From: Clostridia bacterium
Lineage (GTDB): Bacteria; Bacillota; Clostridia; Oscillospirales; Acutalibacteraceae
Length of the DNA: 41,754 bases
Direction: 5' to 3'
Assembly (NCBI GenBank): GCA_017430145.1
Contig: JAFRNP010000029.1
Location: 1 to 41,754 of the forward strand
Made by a program: the position numbers and the translations under genes. Under the pieces are notes generated by a model that worked only from the letters and a program-made list of their open reading frames with translations, was not told the DNA's origin and made no database searches. Below are positions 24,895 through 33,244 of the stretch, one piece after another; position 1 is the first letter of the stretch; each line of letters begins with the position of its first letter.

Positions 24895-26691
24895 TCAGCC
24901 GTACATGGGGCCGTACGCCTTGCAGGCGCGGAAATCGGCGCCCTCCGGATCCTTGGTGCCGAAGGCGTTCCAGCTTGCCGGGCGGAAGATCTTTTCATCG
25001 GGCACGTTGTGCAGCCCCACCGGGATGCGCAGCATGGCGCACATGGTGATCAGGTCCGCGCCGATGTGGCCGTAGCTGATGGCGCCGTGGTTCGCGCCCC
25101 AGCAGTTCATCAGGTCATAGGCGGAACGGAAGGGCCCCTTGCCGTTCACAATGGGGGTGAACCATGTGCACGGCCATGTGTAGTCCGTACGCTTCCAGAG
25201 AATGTCGGAGACCTCGTCCGGCAGGTTGACCGTGTAGCCCTCCGCGATCTGGATCGTGGGCCCGAGGCCCTTGACCAGGTTCAGGCGGATCATGGTGGCG
25301 GGCATCTCGGCGCGGGTCAGGAAACGGGAGGAGTATCCGCCGCCGCGGAAATAGCCGTTATCCGCCGCGCACCAGGTGGTGGCGGCAAGCATCTTTTCGA
25401 TGTCTTCTTCTGTCACGTCGTACCAGGGCTTGATGACGGGGTCTCCGTTTTCGTCTTTGACCTCGCCGCAGGCGTCCAGGCAGCAGGCGCCGGAGTTGAT
25501 CAGGTGGATAAAGCCGCCCGCTTCCTTTGCCTTGCCTTCAATCTCGTAACCGGTCACGCGTTTGACCGCCGTGTCGCTCCAGAACGTGCGCACGTCGGCG
25601 AACATCTGGGCGCGGTTGGTAAGCAGCTTCATAAACAGCATGGAAAGGCCGTTGAGCGTGTCGTTTTCGGTGGCGAGGATGTAGGGCTCCCTTGCGCCGT
25701 TCCAGTCGAAGGAGGTGTTGCACAGGGCCTCGCCGAAGTCGCAGTTCGGATAGAAGTCCGTCCACTGGCGCTGTCCCTGGAAGCCGGCGGCGATGGCGTT
25801 GTGTCCCACCATCTCCTCCTCGCGGCCTGCGGGCAGGTTGGGGTTGCCGTTCATCAGGTCCTTGATGATGACCATCATCTTGACGGTGAATTCCCAGTCC
25901 TTTTCCTTCTGCTCCGGCGTTTTGCGCACGAAATCGGGGTTTTTGTCAAAGCCCTCGGGGCAGTGCGCCTTCGTCCACGCCAGCGCCTTCTGGAACTCCG
26001 CCTCGTCGTAGATGTTCTCGCTCATGCGGCGGATGATCTCGACCTCGTCCACGCTCTCCACGCGCATGCCGAGATATTCCTCGATGAAATCGGGGCTGAT
26101 GGAGGAGCCGCCGATGCCCATGCAGATGGAGCCGATCTGCAGGTAGGATTTGCCGCGCATGGTGCACACCGCAACGGCGGCGCGGGCAAAGCGCAGCAGT
26201 TTTTCACGCACGTCGTCCGGCATGGAGGTGTCGTCTGCGTCCTGTACGTCGTGGCCGTAGATGCCGAAGGCGGGCAGGCCCTTCTGGGCGTGGGTGGCAA
26301 GCACGCTTGCCAGATACACGGCGCCGGGGCGCTCCGTGGCGTTAAAGCCCCAAACGCCCTTAACGGTCATGGGGTCGGTATCCATGGTCTCGCTGCCGTA
26401 GCACCAGCAGGGCGTGACCGAAAGCGTGATATCCACGCCTTCCTTCTTGAAAAACGCGGCGCATTCGGCGGCCTCCGCCACCCTGCCGATGGAGGTCGGG
26501 GAAATGACGACCTTCACGGGCTCACCGTTGGAATATTTCAGGTTTTCGGTGAAGAGCTTCTGTGCGGCCTTCGCCATATTCAGCGTCTGCTCCTCCAGCG
26601 ACTCCCGCACCTTCAGGGGGCCGCGTCTGCCGTCGATCACGGGACGGATGCCGATCACGGGATAATCGCCGATCAGTCTGCTTGCTGCCAT
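24895..26691 (-). CDS. fucI: L-fucose isomerase
   Basis: 598 residues, full length for FucI. It interconverts L-fucose and L-fuculose (also D-arabinose/D-ribulose) using manganese. Long blocks match the Escherichia coli enzyme as remembered: [15 protein letters not shown] (299-312), [10 protein letters not shown] (327-336), ATENDTLNG (340-348), [13 protein letters not shown] and NWGANHG (C530 replaces the usual N before GANH). E293, D318 and H535 fall where the metal ligands are expected. ATG 26691 has AAGGAAG in front; a longer frame to 26820 lacks a site. No fuculokinase, aldolase or fucose permease lies beside it. Divergent from the LRR protein gene. Confidence 0.96.
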   Translation of the reverse strand: MAASRLIGDYPVIGIRPVIDGRRGPLKVRESLEEQTLNMAKAAQKLFTENLKYSNGEPVKVVISPTSIGRVAEAAECAAFFKKEGVDITLSVTPCWCYGSETMDTDPMTVKGVWGFNATERPGAVYLASVLATHAQKGLPAFGIYGHDVQDADDTSMPDDVREKLLRFARAAVAVCTMRGKSYLQIGSICMGIGGSSISPDFIEEYLGMRVESVDEVEIIRRMSENIYDEAEFQKALAWTKAHCPEGFDKNPDFVRKTPEQKEKDWEFTVKMMVIIKDLMNGNPNLPAGREEEMVGHNAIAAGFQGQRQWTDFYPNCDFGEALCNTSFDWNGAREPYILATENDTLNGLSMLFMKLLTNRAQMFADVRTFWSDTAVKRVTGYEIEGKAKEAGGFIHLINSGACCLDACGEVKDENGDPVIKPWYDVTEEDIEKMLAATTWCAADNGYFRGGGYSSRFLTRAEMPATMIRLNLVKGLGPTIQIAEGYTVNLPDEVSDILWKRTDYTWPCTWFTPIVNGKGPFRSAYDLMNCWGANHGAISYGHIGADLITMCAMLRIPVGLHNVPDEKIFRPASWNAFGTKDPEGADFRACKAYGPMYG

Positions 26692-26791
26692 AGTTCTACT
26701 TCCTTTCAACAATATGTCGGGCGCAAAAAGCGCCGCCGCCCGCCGCAATGCCGGCCATAACGGCGCCGGGGCTTTACGCCCATACAAATCC

Positions 26792-26820
26792 ATCATATCA
26801 CGTTCGGTACGGAAAATCAA
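26792..26820 (-). promoter_or_regulatory. Promoter of fucI
   Basis: Minus strand TTGATT (26820-26815), 17-bp spacer ending in TGA, TATGAT (26797-26792). Confidence 0.6.
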
Positions 26821-26922
26821 TATTTTTACCGAAACGGGCGGGATTTTTTATAAAAAGGGCAGGCAGAAAACGGGCGCTGTAAAAAATTTATATATTATTT
26901 AAAAATTTTTTGTCAAAAACAG

Positions 26923-26951
26923 TTGTCATTTCAGAATAAAGCTGTTACAAT
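26923..26951 (+). promoter_or_regulatory. Promoter of the LRR surface protein gene
   Basis: TTGTCA (26923-26928), 17-bp spacer, TACAAT (26946-26951), extended -10 TGT. Confidence 0.6.
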
Positions 26952-27019
26952 AAACAGTAACCTTTTCAGAAAGGAGCCGTTGCCGTTCCGGCGCCGTGCC
27001 GGGTACGGAGCGTACCGCA

Positions 27020-29551
27020 ATGAAAAACGAACGCATGAAGATCATTTTACCCATCAGCGTCCTGAGCCTGCTTGTGGCAGGTCTTCTGGTATTCGGCTGC
27101 CGTTTCGGTCTGCCGACGGCCGTTACTGCCGCTGCCGAAGAGACGCCGGAGGAGACTGTGGAAGAGGAGACCGAGCCGCCGGATCCGCTTGCGGGGTACA
27201 CGATCGGCGAGGAATACGCCTACGACGTGATCGAGGACGAGGGCGCCGTCATTATGAAGTATCTCGGTAGCGCCGCTGTTATTCAGTTGCCGGAAACGAT
27301 CGGGGATAAGCCCGTGATCGGGATCGGCGATGCGGCTTTTGCGGGAGATACGTCGCTGAGAGAAGTGGAAATGCCTTCGACCGTGAAGGAGATCGGCGAC
27401 CGGGCGTTTCGCGGCTGCATCTCCCTTGAAAAGATCACGTTTTCGGATATCACGTCCGTCGGCGAAGCGGCGTTTGCGAACTGTACCGCGCTGAAAACCC
27501 TTTCGCTGCCGGATTCCGTCACCTATATCGATCTTGCCGCGTTCTCCGGCTGTACGGCGCTCAGAAGCGTCACCATACCGCAGAACCTTGTCTCTTTGGG
27601 AGAGCGGGCGTTTTTCGGGTGCGCGTCCCTTGCCTCCGTCTCCTTTTCCGGCAACTACCGGAACCTCGGAAATACCGTAGATTACCGCGGATATATCACC
27701 ACCGCGGTCAAAGGGCTTACGCTTCCCAATCCCATCGTCGGTACGGAGCCGCTGCGCTATATGGGCGTTCGCAGCGTACTGACGCCGAATGCCGAAAAAT
27801 TCCTTTCCGCCGAAAAAACCAACCGGTACAACGTACGTACCGCTATCGATACCTCGTTCATTACCGTCGGGGAGAGCGCCTTTGAGGGCTGCGACAGCCT
27901 GAAGGAAGTGGACCTGCCCGAGGGGCTCTTCAATATCCCTGCCCGTATGTTTGCGCTGTGCCCGGCGCTCAGGCAGGTCCTGATCCCGGGCACCGTGACC
28001 GGCATCGGCACCGAAAGCTTTCTGAACTGCACCTCGCTTACCGGCGTCGTGCTGCCGGGCGCATTGACCACCATCGGGGAAAGTGCGTTTGCGGGCTGTG
28101 AAAAGCTCGGGCACGCGGTCCTTTCCCAGGCGCTGACCACCGTCGGCGATTCCGCGTTCTTCGGCTGTGTAAATCTGCAAGGCCTGCAGATCCCGGACGG
28201 CGTGGAGATCATCCCGGACTTTCTATGCAAGGGCTGCACGTCGCTCAGCGCCCTGAAGCTCCCTGCAGAGCTCAATACCGTCGGCAGCAACGCGTTTGAA
28301 GACTGCGTGACGCTGGAAGAGGTGGCGTTCCCCGAAAAGACCGAAACGATCAAGCCCGGCGCGTTTGTAAACTGCGAGGCGCTGACTGCGATCAACTTTA
28401 CGGAATCCATCACGACCCTCGGAAAAGAGAGCTTTTCCGGCTGCACCGGCGTCAAGGAGATCAATTTCTCGACAGGCCTGACAGAGCTGCCCGAGGATGC
28501 GTTTTCGGGCTGTACGTCCCTGACGACGGTCACCCTGCCCGATCAGATGACGACGGTCGGGGCGCGCGCCTTTTCCGGCTGTACGGCGCTGATCAGCGTG
28601 ACCATGTCCGATTCCGTTACGGACGTCGGGTACCTCTCCTTTGCCGACTGCACGTCCCTGTGCGGGATCCGCTTCTCCGAGACCCTGCGTGTGATCGGGA
28701 ACAGCGCGTTTTATGACTGCAGCGCCATCACGACGGCGTTTTTGCCGGATTCCGTGGAGCGTATCGAAAGTTTCGCGTTCTATAACTGCAAGGCGCTTAC
28801 GGGCGTTCTGATCGGCGACCGCGTAAAAGAGATCGAGGAGTTCGCGTTCTTTATGTGCGGCGCGCTTAAGCAGATCTCTTACGCCGGCAGCGAAGAGAAG
28901 TGGGAAAAGATCATTCTCGGCGAAAATATCGTGGGCGAAAGCGCCAATAACAACCCGAAAACGCGCGAAGCCACCAGAGACACGAACGAACAGCTCCTTG
29001 CGGCGCTGCTGCTGTGCTCCGCCGAAAAACCCGACTGTGTGACGATCCACTACCATAAGGACGACGAGTCTGAGGCGACCGTTTCCCTGCAGGTGCTGGC
29101 GGACAGCGAGGTCGTGCTGTTCGGGAACGAACAGCTCGGGATCGAAAAGGAAGATTCGGCGTTCACCGGCTGGAAGGTGAGCCGCGACGGCGACAAAAAG
29201 TGGTACGCGACGACCGCCGACGGCGACGACTGGGTCAAGCTCTCCGGCGATAAGCTGCCGAAGGACGACACGTTCCGTCTTATGAAGGAGAACGACAAGC
29301 TGGAGGCCGGTAAAAAAGGCGGCGACCTGCACTTCTACGCCCAGTGGGAAGAGAAGGAAGAGGAGGAACCTGAGAAGACGACGGAAAAGCAGACCGGAAA
29401 GAACACGGAAAAAACGACCGAAAAGGCTTCGGAAAAGGCGACCGAAAAAACCACCGAAAAGGCGACTGAAAAGGCAACCGAGAAGCCGACTGATAAGCCG
29501 ACCGAAAAGCCGACTGAAAAGCCGACCGAAAAAACGACAAAAGCAAATTAA
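27020..29551 (+). CDS. BspA-type leucine-rich repeat surface protein with TEK-repeat tail
   Basis: 843 residues. N-terminal signal or anchor segment (IILPISVLSLLVAGLLVFGC, about 7-26), a short acidic linker, then about two dozen BspA/TpLRR repeats of 22-24 residues (pattern I-G-x-x-A-F-x-G-C-x-x-L-x-x-V-x-L-P) from about residue 85 to 630. A Listeria-Bacteroides-like beta domain follows (IHYHKDDESEATVSLQVLADSE on to FYAQWEEKEEE). The last 55 residues are a four-residue repeat (TEK with A/P/T before it), with no LPXTG motif. Such proteins act at the cell surface in adhesion or host contact. ATG 27020 has ACGGAG nine bases ahead; ATG 27035 is an alternative. Confidence 0.88.
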   Translation: MKNERMKIILPISVLSLLVAGLLVFGCRFGLPTAVTAAAEETPEETVEEETEPPDPLAGYTIGEEYAYDVIEDEGAVIMKYLGSAAVIQLPETIGDKPVIGIGDAAFAGDTSLREVEMPSTVKEIGDRAFRGCISLEKITFSDITSVGEAAFANCTALKTLSLPDSVTYIDLAAFSGCTALRSVTIPQNLVSLGERAFFGCASLASVSFSGNYRNLGNTVDYRGYITTAVKGLTLPNPIVGTEPLRYMGVRSVLTPNAEKFLSAEKTNRYNVRTAIDTSFITVGESAFEGCDSLKEVDLPEGLFNIPARMFALCPALRQVLIPGTVTGIGTESFLNCTSLTGVVLPGALTTIGESAFAGCEKLGHAVLSQALTTVGDSAFFGCVNLQGLQIPDGVEIIPDFLCKGCTSLSALKLPAELNTVGSNAFEDCVTLEEVAFPEKTETIKPGAFVNCEALTAINFTESITTLGKESFSGCTGVKEINFSTGLTELPEDAFSGCTSLTTVTLPDQMTTVGARAFSGCTALISVTMSDSVTDVGYLSFADCTSLCGIRFSETLRVIGNSAFYDCSAITTAFLPDSVERIESFAFYNCKALTGVLIGDRVKEIEEFAFFMCGALKQISYAGSEEKWEKIILGENIVGESANNNPKTREATRDTNEQLLAALLLCSAEKPDCVTIHYHKDDESEATVSLQVLADSEVVLFGNEQLGIEKEDSAFTGWKVSRDGDKKWYATTADGDDWVKLSGDKLPKDDTFRLMKENDKLEAGKKGGDLHFYAQWEEKEEEEPEKTTEKQTGKNTEKTTEKASEKATEKTTEKATEKATEKPTDKPTEKPTEKPTEKTTKAN
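29388..29545 (+). repeat. 12-bp periodic repeat coding the TEK tail
   Basis: Units like ACCGAAAAGGCG and ACCGAAAAGCCG repeat about a dozen times in frame at the 3' end of the LRR gene, giving T-E-K-x. Codon use varies between units, so the repeat is partly aged. Confidence 0.85.
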
Positions 29552-29559
29552 AAAACATA

Positions 29560-29637
29560 CCGTCCGGCGTTTTTGAGCCGCCCCCTGTCTGCTTGACAGG
29601 GGGCGGCTCAGAATGAACTGCCGGAGGGCTTTTTTTA
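29560..29637 (+). terminator. Large two-layer terminator of the LRR gene
   Basis: Inner 15-bp perfect stem GAGCCGCCCCCTGTC / GACAGGGGGCGGCTC (29575-29609, loop TGCTT) inside outer arms CCGTCCGGC (29560-29568) and GCCGGAGGG (29620-29628), followed by CTTTTTTT. Confidence 0.85.
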
Positions 29638-29638
29638 T

Positions 29639-29849
29639 AAAAGTATGAAAGTATAAAAGTATGAAAGTTGCAAATTCGGAACGCCGCGCAGCGCGGCGTT
29701 GATTAAAGAAAGCCTATGCCACCCGAAAAGGTCTTTCTGTCATTGGGTGAGGACTTCTGCCACAAGTAAAAGGACTTTCTATCATCCGGGTGCGGGCTTG
29801 AGCCCGCCCGCATTTGTTACTTTGATACTTTATTACTTTATTACTTTTG
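29639..29849 (+). repeat. Dispersed intergenic element, copy 3 (about 211 bp)
   Basis: The cleanest copy. Left end AAAGTATG-AAAGTATA-AAAGTATG-AAAGTTGC in exact 8-bp steps; hairpin A AACGCCGCGC-A-GCGCGGCGTT; then GATTAAAGAAAGCCT; hairpin B GCGGGCTTGAGCCCGC; then ATTTGTTACTTTGATACTTTATTACTTT, the inverted match of the left end. The minus-strand gene ending at 29841 takes its TAA stop from the right end. Confidence 0.85.
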
Positions 29850-31439
29850 TTTCACAATCGGTCTCATTTTCCGCAGCAGCTGCGTCACCTGCGTCAGCAG
29901 GGAACGCAGGTTTTTGAAAAACGCGATGTGCCATGCGAAGGGGTTTGAGATCCCCTCGGCTTTGAAGGAATCGAACTGGCTCAGGTCGTCGTTCCACGCA
30001 AAGCCGTCCAGCGGCTCGTCCCATCCCGCCTCGTAGATATTTGTGAAATCCGGGTCGATATAGTACAGGTCGCAATAGCCTTCCGAATATTCGGAGGAAT
30101 TGTTGTCCCACGCGATCAGCACGTGCCGCCCCCGGTCGTCCGTATAGGCGCCGGTCATCAGGATCCCGTGGATCGCCGTCAGGCTGTCAAGGGAATTGCC
30201 CTCGGTCAGAAGGACCTTGAACGGGTGCTCGGTGCCGGGATAGTACTCAAAATATACGGGTTTTCCGGAATGAAGCGCCTCGTACAGGCCTTTGAGCTGT
30301 TTGGAGTATTCCGCCGTGCCGGGGTCCACGCCCAGGTGGTTCACCAGATGGCAGGGGATCGCCTGGTTGTTGTAGAAATTGATGATGCTCTGGATCTCGT
30401 CGTCAGGTTCAAGTTCCGACACCCTGTCCACGCCCTGTCCGGAAAGCAGGTCGATCTTGCCGTAGTGCTGCAGCAGCGCCGCGATCGAAAAACCGCAGCA
30501 GGAACCGCGGAACTCGCTGGTGGGCCAGTACAGCGACAAAAAGGCGCTCGCAGCGGCGGCGATGGGCAAAAACGGCGACAGGCCGAAAGTGCCGTACCAG
30601 TCCGCAATGGAGTGGACGAAATGCCTGCGGGTGTATACGTAGCCCTCAAACGACTGATTGAACACCTCGTCCTCGTTCAGGAAGGAAAAGACCTCGTCCT
30701 TTCCCATGGCGATGGGACATGTCACGGCATACAGGTCGTACCGGCAGCCGGCTTCGGCAACGGTACCGGTCGTTTCTGGGTAATACCGGGAATACCAGCG
30801 GGAACTGTCGGCGTCATAATAGTAGGTTTCCCCCTCCGCCGTGCGCCAGCCTGTGATTACTGCGCCGTCCACCTGCCTGAACCGCTGGGAGGGATTGAGC
30901 GCGATCTGCTCTCCCGCCGGGAAGATATCGAAATACTGTTCCTCCCCGATGTGATAGGCCACCATCGCCTTGTCTGCAGGCAGTGAGCTGCTGACGGACG
31001 CCACCCGGTAGCCGTAACCGGTCAGGGTCTCGTCGGTCTTCAGGCGTACCGAAAAACGGTCGCCCGGCAGCCAGAGCGTCGTGCCTGCCAGTTCTCTGCC
31101 GGTGTACCAGCCGGAAAGGAGGCCGTCTTTGTCGTAGATCGCGAGATAAACGCCGTCGCTTTCATACCAGCCGTTTTCGGCAAAAAACGCCTGGGTCTCC
31201 GCGTCCGCGTCCGCCGGCAGCGAATAGCGCCGTTCCCCCGACGCGAAAGCGGTATCGGCGGAAAAGGTGACAAAGATCCCGTCCGGAGCCCCCGGACAGA
31301 TATAAGTGACCGTCTCGTCGGTCTGATTGGCGTACGGGTGCGCGCTCTGAGGCAGCGCATCCCCGGCTGACGCCGGAAATACAAACGCCGTCAGACAGAT
31401 CACAACGGAAAGCAGCAACGCAGTCAGTTTCTTTTTCAT
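29841..31439 (-). CDS. Secreted papain-like cysteine-protease-like protein
   Basis: 532 residues. Signal peptide KKKLTALLLSVVICLTAFVFPASA. The N-terminal half (30-250) is beta-rich with many aromatic residues and looks like binding modules. The C-terminal part has GSCCGFSIAALLQHYG (C314/C315 at a helix start), AIHGILMTGAY (H424) and HVLIAWDNNSSEY (D445/N446), the Cys-His-Asn/Asp order of papain-fold or C39-like peptidases. This is inferred from motif order only. GTG/ATG choice is clear: ATG 31439 behind GGGAGGG. It follows the next gene after 15 bp in the same operon. Its TAA stop sits inside repeat element 3. Confidence 0.65.
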   Translation of the reverse strand: MKKKLTALLLSVVICLTAFVFPASAGDALPQSAHPYANQTDETVTYICPGAPDGIFVTFSADTAFASGERRYSLPADADAETQAFFAENGWYESDGVYLAIYDKDGLLSGWYTGRELAGTTLWLPGDRFSVRLKTDETLTGYGYRVASVSSSLPADKAMVAYHIGEEQYFDIFPAGEQIALNPSQRFRQVDGAVITGWRTAEGETYYYDADSSRWYSRYYPETTGTVAEAGCRYDLYAVTCPIAMGKDEVFSFLNEDEVFNQSFEGYVYTRRHFVHSIADWYGTFGLSPFLPIAAAASAFLSLYWPTSEFRGSCCGFSIAALLQHYGKIDLLSGQGVDRVSELEPDDEIQSIINFYNNQAIPCHLVNHLGVDPGTAEYSKQLKGLYEALHSGKPVYFEYYPGTEHPFKVLLTEGNSLDSLTAIHGILMTGAYTDDRGRHVLIAWDNNSSEYSEGYCDLYYIDPDFTNIYEAGWDEPLDGFAWNDDLSQFDSFKAEGISNPFAWHIAFFKNLRSLLTQVTQLLRKMRPIVKQK

Positions 31440-31454
31440 CGCCGGACCCTCCCA

Positions 31455-32450
31455 TCAATAGTGGCGTGCGCCGCATTCGCAGTATTTGTGCGTGCCGGTC
31501 AGCCGCCAGATCAATAGCCTTACGTGAAACAGAAAGCTCGTCAGGATATCCTTCAGCGAGCGGCCCTCCAACGGCGGCATGGTCGTATGGTCAAGCTGAT
31601 GGCACGGACAGGTGCAGGCTGTATCCGTCCCGTCGCCGTCCACCGGCTGCCGGTCGCCGCAGTTGGCGCACGCCAGATACCGTTCTCCCGTTTCAGCGTC
31701 GGTCCTGTACCGGTAGTCATGCCCTTGGGCGGGCAGCTCCACCGCAGACAGCGTGTCGCCGCAGGGGCAGACCAGCGTCGCCGATCCCGCCGCCGTACAG
31801 GTCGGGTACACGGAGATACTGCGGTAATAGCCGTGCGTATGTCCCTCGCCGACAGACAGAAAAACCAGGTTATTGTTTTCGGCATAGGCTTCGGCGGCGC
31901 TGCCGGGCATTCCCGCTACGGTCACGTTCTGCCTGCTGAAAAAGCCCCAATAGGCGTCGAACAGGCTTTCGATCTCCGTCACACTTTCGGGGATCACGAT
32001 ACAGTATTGCCTGCCGGAAAAAAAGCCGCCGCCGTCAAAACAGGCCTGCGCCATCCGTTCCACACCCGCCGGGACGAAAAAGATCCCGCCGGTGACCATG
32101 GTGGGGGCAAGCACCAGCGTTTTTCCGTCTGCGGTCAACAGCGCCTGCCCCGAAACGGAAAAGGTCTCGCTGTCCGGGGAGACCCTAAATCCCGTGACCG
32201 TACCTGCGCCCGAAAACAGCCCCGCGCGCAGGTCTGCCGGCTGCAGGGGCGCGCCGCCGAGCGTGTCGGGGATATATACTTCTCCGCCGGTCCCGATATA
32301 GTCGAGCGAGACGAGTGTACGGTCAGCACCGTCGTCTTCGGTCGTAAATGAAAAACCGTTTTCGATCCCTTGGACGGTTTCGGCGGATGCAAAAACACAC
32401 ACGGAAAACGCCAGGGAAAGCGTCAGCAGAATACTGATGATTTTTTTCAA
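31455..32450 (-). CDS. Secreted protein with BspA-like fold and Cys/His module
   Basis: 331 residues. Signal peptide (KKIISILLTLSLAFSVCVFASA), then a beta-structured region resembling a degenerate BspA/LRR cap (YIPDTLGG, VIPESVTEIESLF), then a Cys-rich part: PTCTAAGSATLVCPCGDT...LPAQGHDY and YLACANCGDRQ, CTCPCH. The pattern PTC-x-x-x-C-x-C...LP-A-x-GH recurs in the protein at 33245-34825. The end (KDILTSFLFHVRLLIWRL) is a hydrophobic-amphipathic helix followed by CECGARHY. It is the first gene of the operon with the cysteine-protease-like gene. Function unknown; a secreted, perhaps wall-linked role is inferred. Confidence 0.6.
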   Translation of the reverse strand: MKKIISILLTLSLAFSVCVFASAETVQGIENGFSFTTEDDGADRTLVSLDYIGTGGEVYIPDTLGGAPLQPADLRAGLFSGAGTVTGFRVSPDSETFSVSGQALLTADGKTLVLAPTMVTGGIFFVPAGVERMAQACFDGGGFFSGRQYCIVIPESVTEIESLFDAYWGFFSRQNVTVAGMPGSAAEAYAENNNLVFLSVGEGHTHGYYRSISVYPTCTAAGSATLVCPCGDTLSAVELPAQGHDYRYRTDAETGERYLACANCGDRQPVDGDGTDTACTCPCHQLDHTTMPPLEGRSLKDILTSFLFHVRLLIWRLTGTHKYCECGARHY

Positions 32451-32527
32451 AACGGACCACTCCTATCTCAATTTTTATCCCAACCGTCGCCGCCGCAGGG
32501 ACGGCCGGGCTTTCTTTTCTGTTATTT

Positions 32528-32556
32528 ATCATAACAGGTTTTGCTGCCGTTGTCAA
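32528..32556 (-). promoter_or_regulatory. Promoter of the Cys/His-module and protease-like operon
   Basis: Minus strand TTGACA (32556-32551), 17-bp spacer, TATGAT (32533-32528). Confidence 0.65.
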
Positions 32557-32609
32557 TTTCAAGATGCCGCTTTCCCCCCGGAAACCGGCGTGTTTTCAGG
32601 GGATAATAC

Positions 32610-32637
32610 TTGACAAAACAGGAGGATACTGTATAAT
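32610..32637 (+). promoter_or_regulatory. Promoter in front of the truncated gene
   Basis: TTGACA (32610-32615), 16-bp spacer, TATAAT (32632-32637); among the closest to consensus in the window although the gene behind it looks broken. Confidence 0.65.
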
Positions 32638-32724
32638 ATAGTCGTCAGAAATCAGACAGGCGTCTGTCATCCGACAGCCGTCAAAAAACACAGGGCGCCG
32701 CCCGGTTGCGCACAAAACCGTGCG

Positions 32725-33114
32725 GTGCAGACGGTCAACAGCGAGATGGCGGCCTTTGCCGACGTTTACGGCAGATACGTAAACCACGGCGCCTTTGTGA
32801 CCAACCGCCTGAACACCAACGCCGCGGGCTGCGCGCTGGCGCTGACGAAGGTAGACTGTGTTTACCGTCCGCAGGTGCTCACCGCGGCGCCCGTACTGAC
32901 CGGCTGCTTTACCGAAAAGGACGGCAGCGGCAGCGCGTACGTGTTTGCAAATATGTATGAGCCCCAGACCGGGAAGGAAGCGCCCATGACGGCGTTTTTC
33001 CCGAACGCTTCCGAGATCACCCTGTACCGCAAAGGTGAAGTCAGCGTGATCAGCGGCAATAAGTTGACGCTGACGCTGGAGAACAGGGAAGGCGTGTTTG
33101 TAACCGTGAAGTAA
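32725..33114 (+). pseudogene. 5'-truncated gene remnant (C-terminal beta-domain of a larger protein)
   Basis: 129 codons from a GTG at 32725 without ribosome site. The product reads VNSEMAAFADVYGRYVNHGAF..., enters a beta-rich domain (VLTGCFTEKDGSGSAYVFAN, then ASEITLYRKGEVSVISGNKL) and ends EGVFVTVK. This looks like the last domain of a large glycoside-hydrolase-type protein, with no signal peptide or catalytic part. The frame stays open upstream across the leader but has no usable start. Internal ATG 32746 also lacks a site. I infer loss of the 5' part by deletion, with the promoter brought close. A small functional protein cannot be excluded. Confidence 0.5.
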
Positions 33115-33175
33115 ACGGTTCCTTTCCTGCCCGGGAGCTTTCCCGGCGCAGCCGCTCGTTTCCCCGATACCTGAA

Positions 33176-33212
33176 GCGCCCCGGGCAGTCCGTTACGGAC
33201 CGCCCGGGGCGC
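33176..33212. other. Strong GC-rich hairpin between convergent genes
   Basis: GCGCCCCGGGC and GCCCGGGGCGC are perfect 11-bp arms, extended by AGTCCG/CGGACC around TTA. No T run follows on either strand. It may be a factor-dependent or structural terminator between the remnant and the minus-strand gene at 33245. Confidence 0.6.
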
Positions 33213-33244
33213 ATGTTCATTTCAAATCTTCAAAGGTTCTTCGA

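Larger units (their letters stand above)
26692..27019. other. Divergent promoter region fucI / LRR protein
   Basis: 328-bp non-coding stretch. It carries a promoter for each direction (listed separately) and an AT-rich core (about 26840-26950). No riboswitch, repeat element or small gene was seen. Confidence 0.6.
32451..32724. other. Divergent control region
   Basis: 274 bp holding two near-consensus promoters facing away from each other (listed separately) and a short palindrome-rich stretch (GACAGGCGTCTGTC at about 32655-32668). No gene seen. Confidence 0.55.

Noticed and set aside
25009-26760. Long plus-strand open frame (583 codons) opposite fucI
   Set aside because: It is the antisense shadow of a strongly conserved gene; the product is His/Val/Gly-rich with no family features and no ribosome site.
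33176-33212. Rho-independent terminator
   Set aside because: No T run on either strand; kept only as a hairpin.
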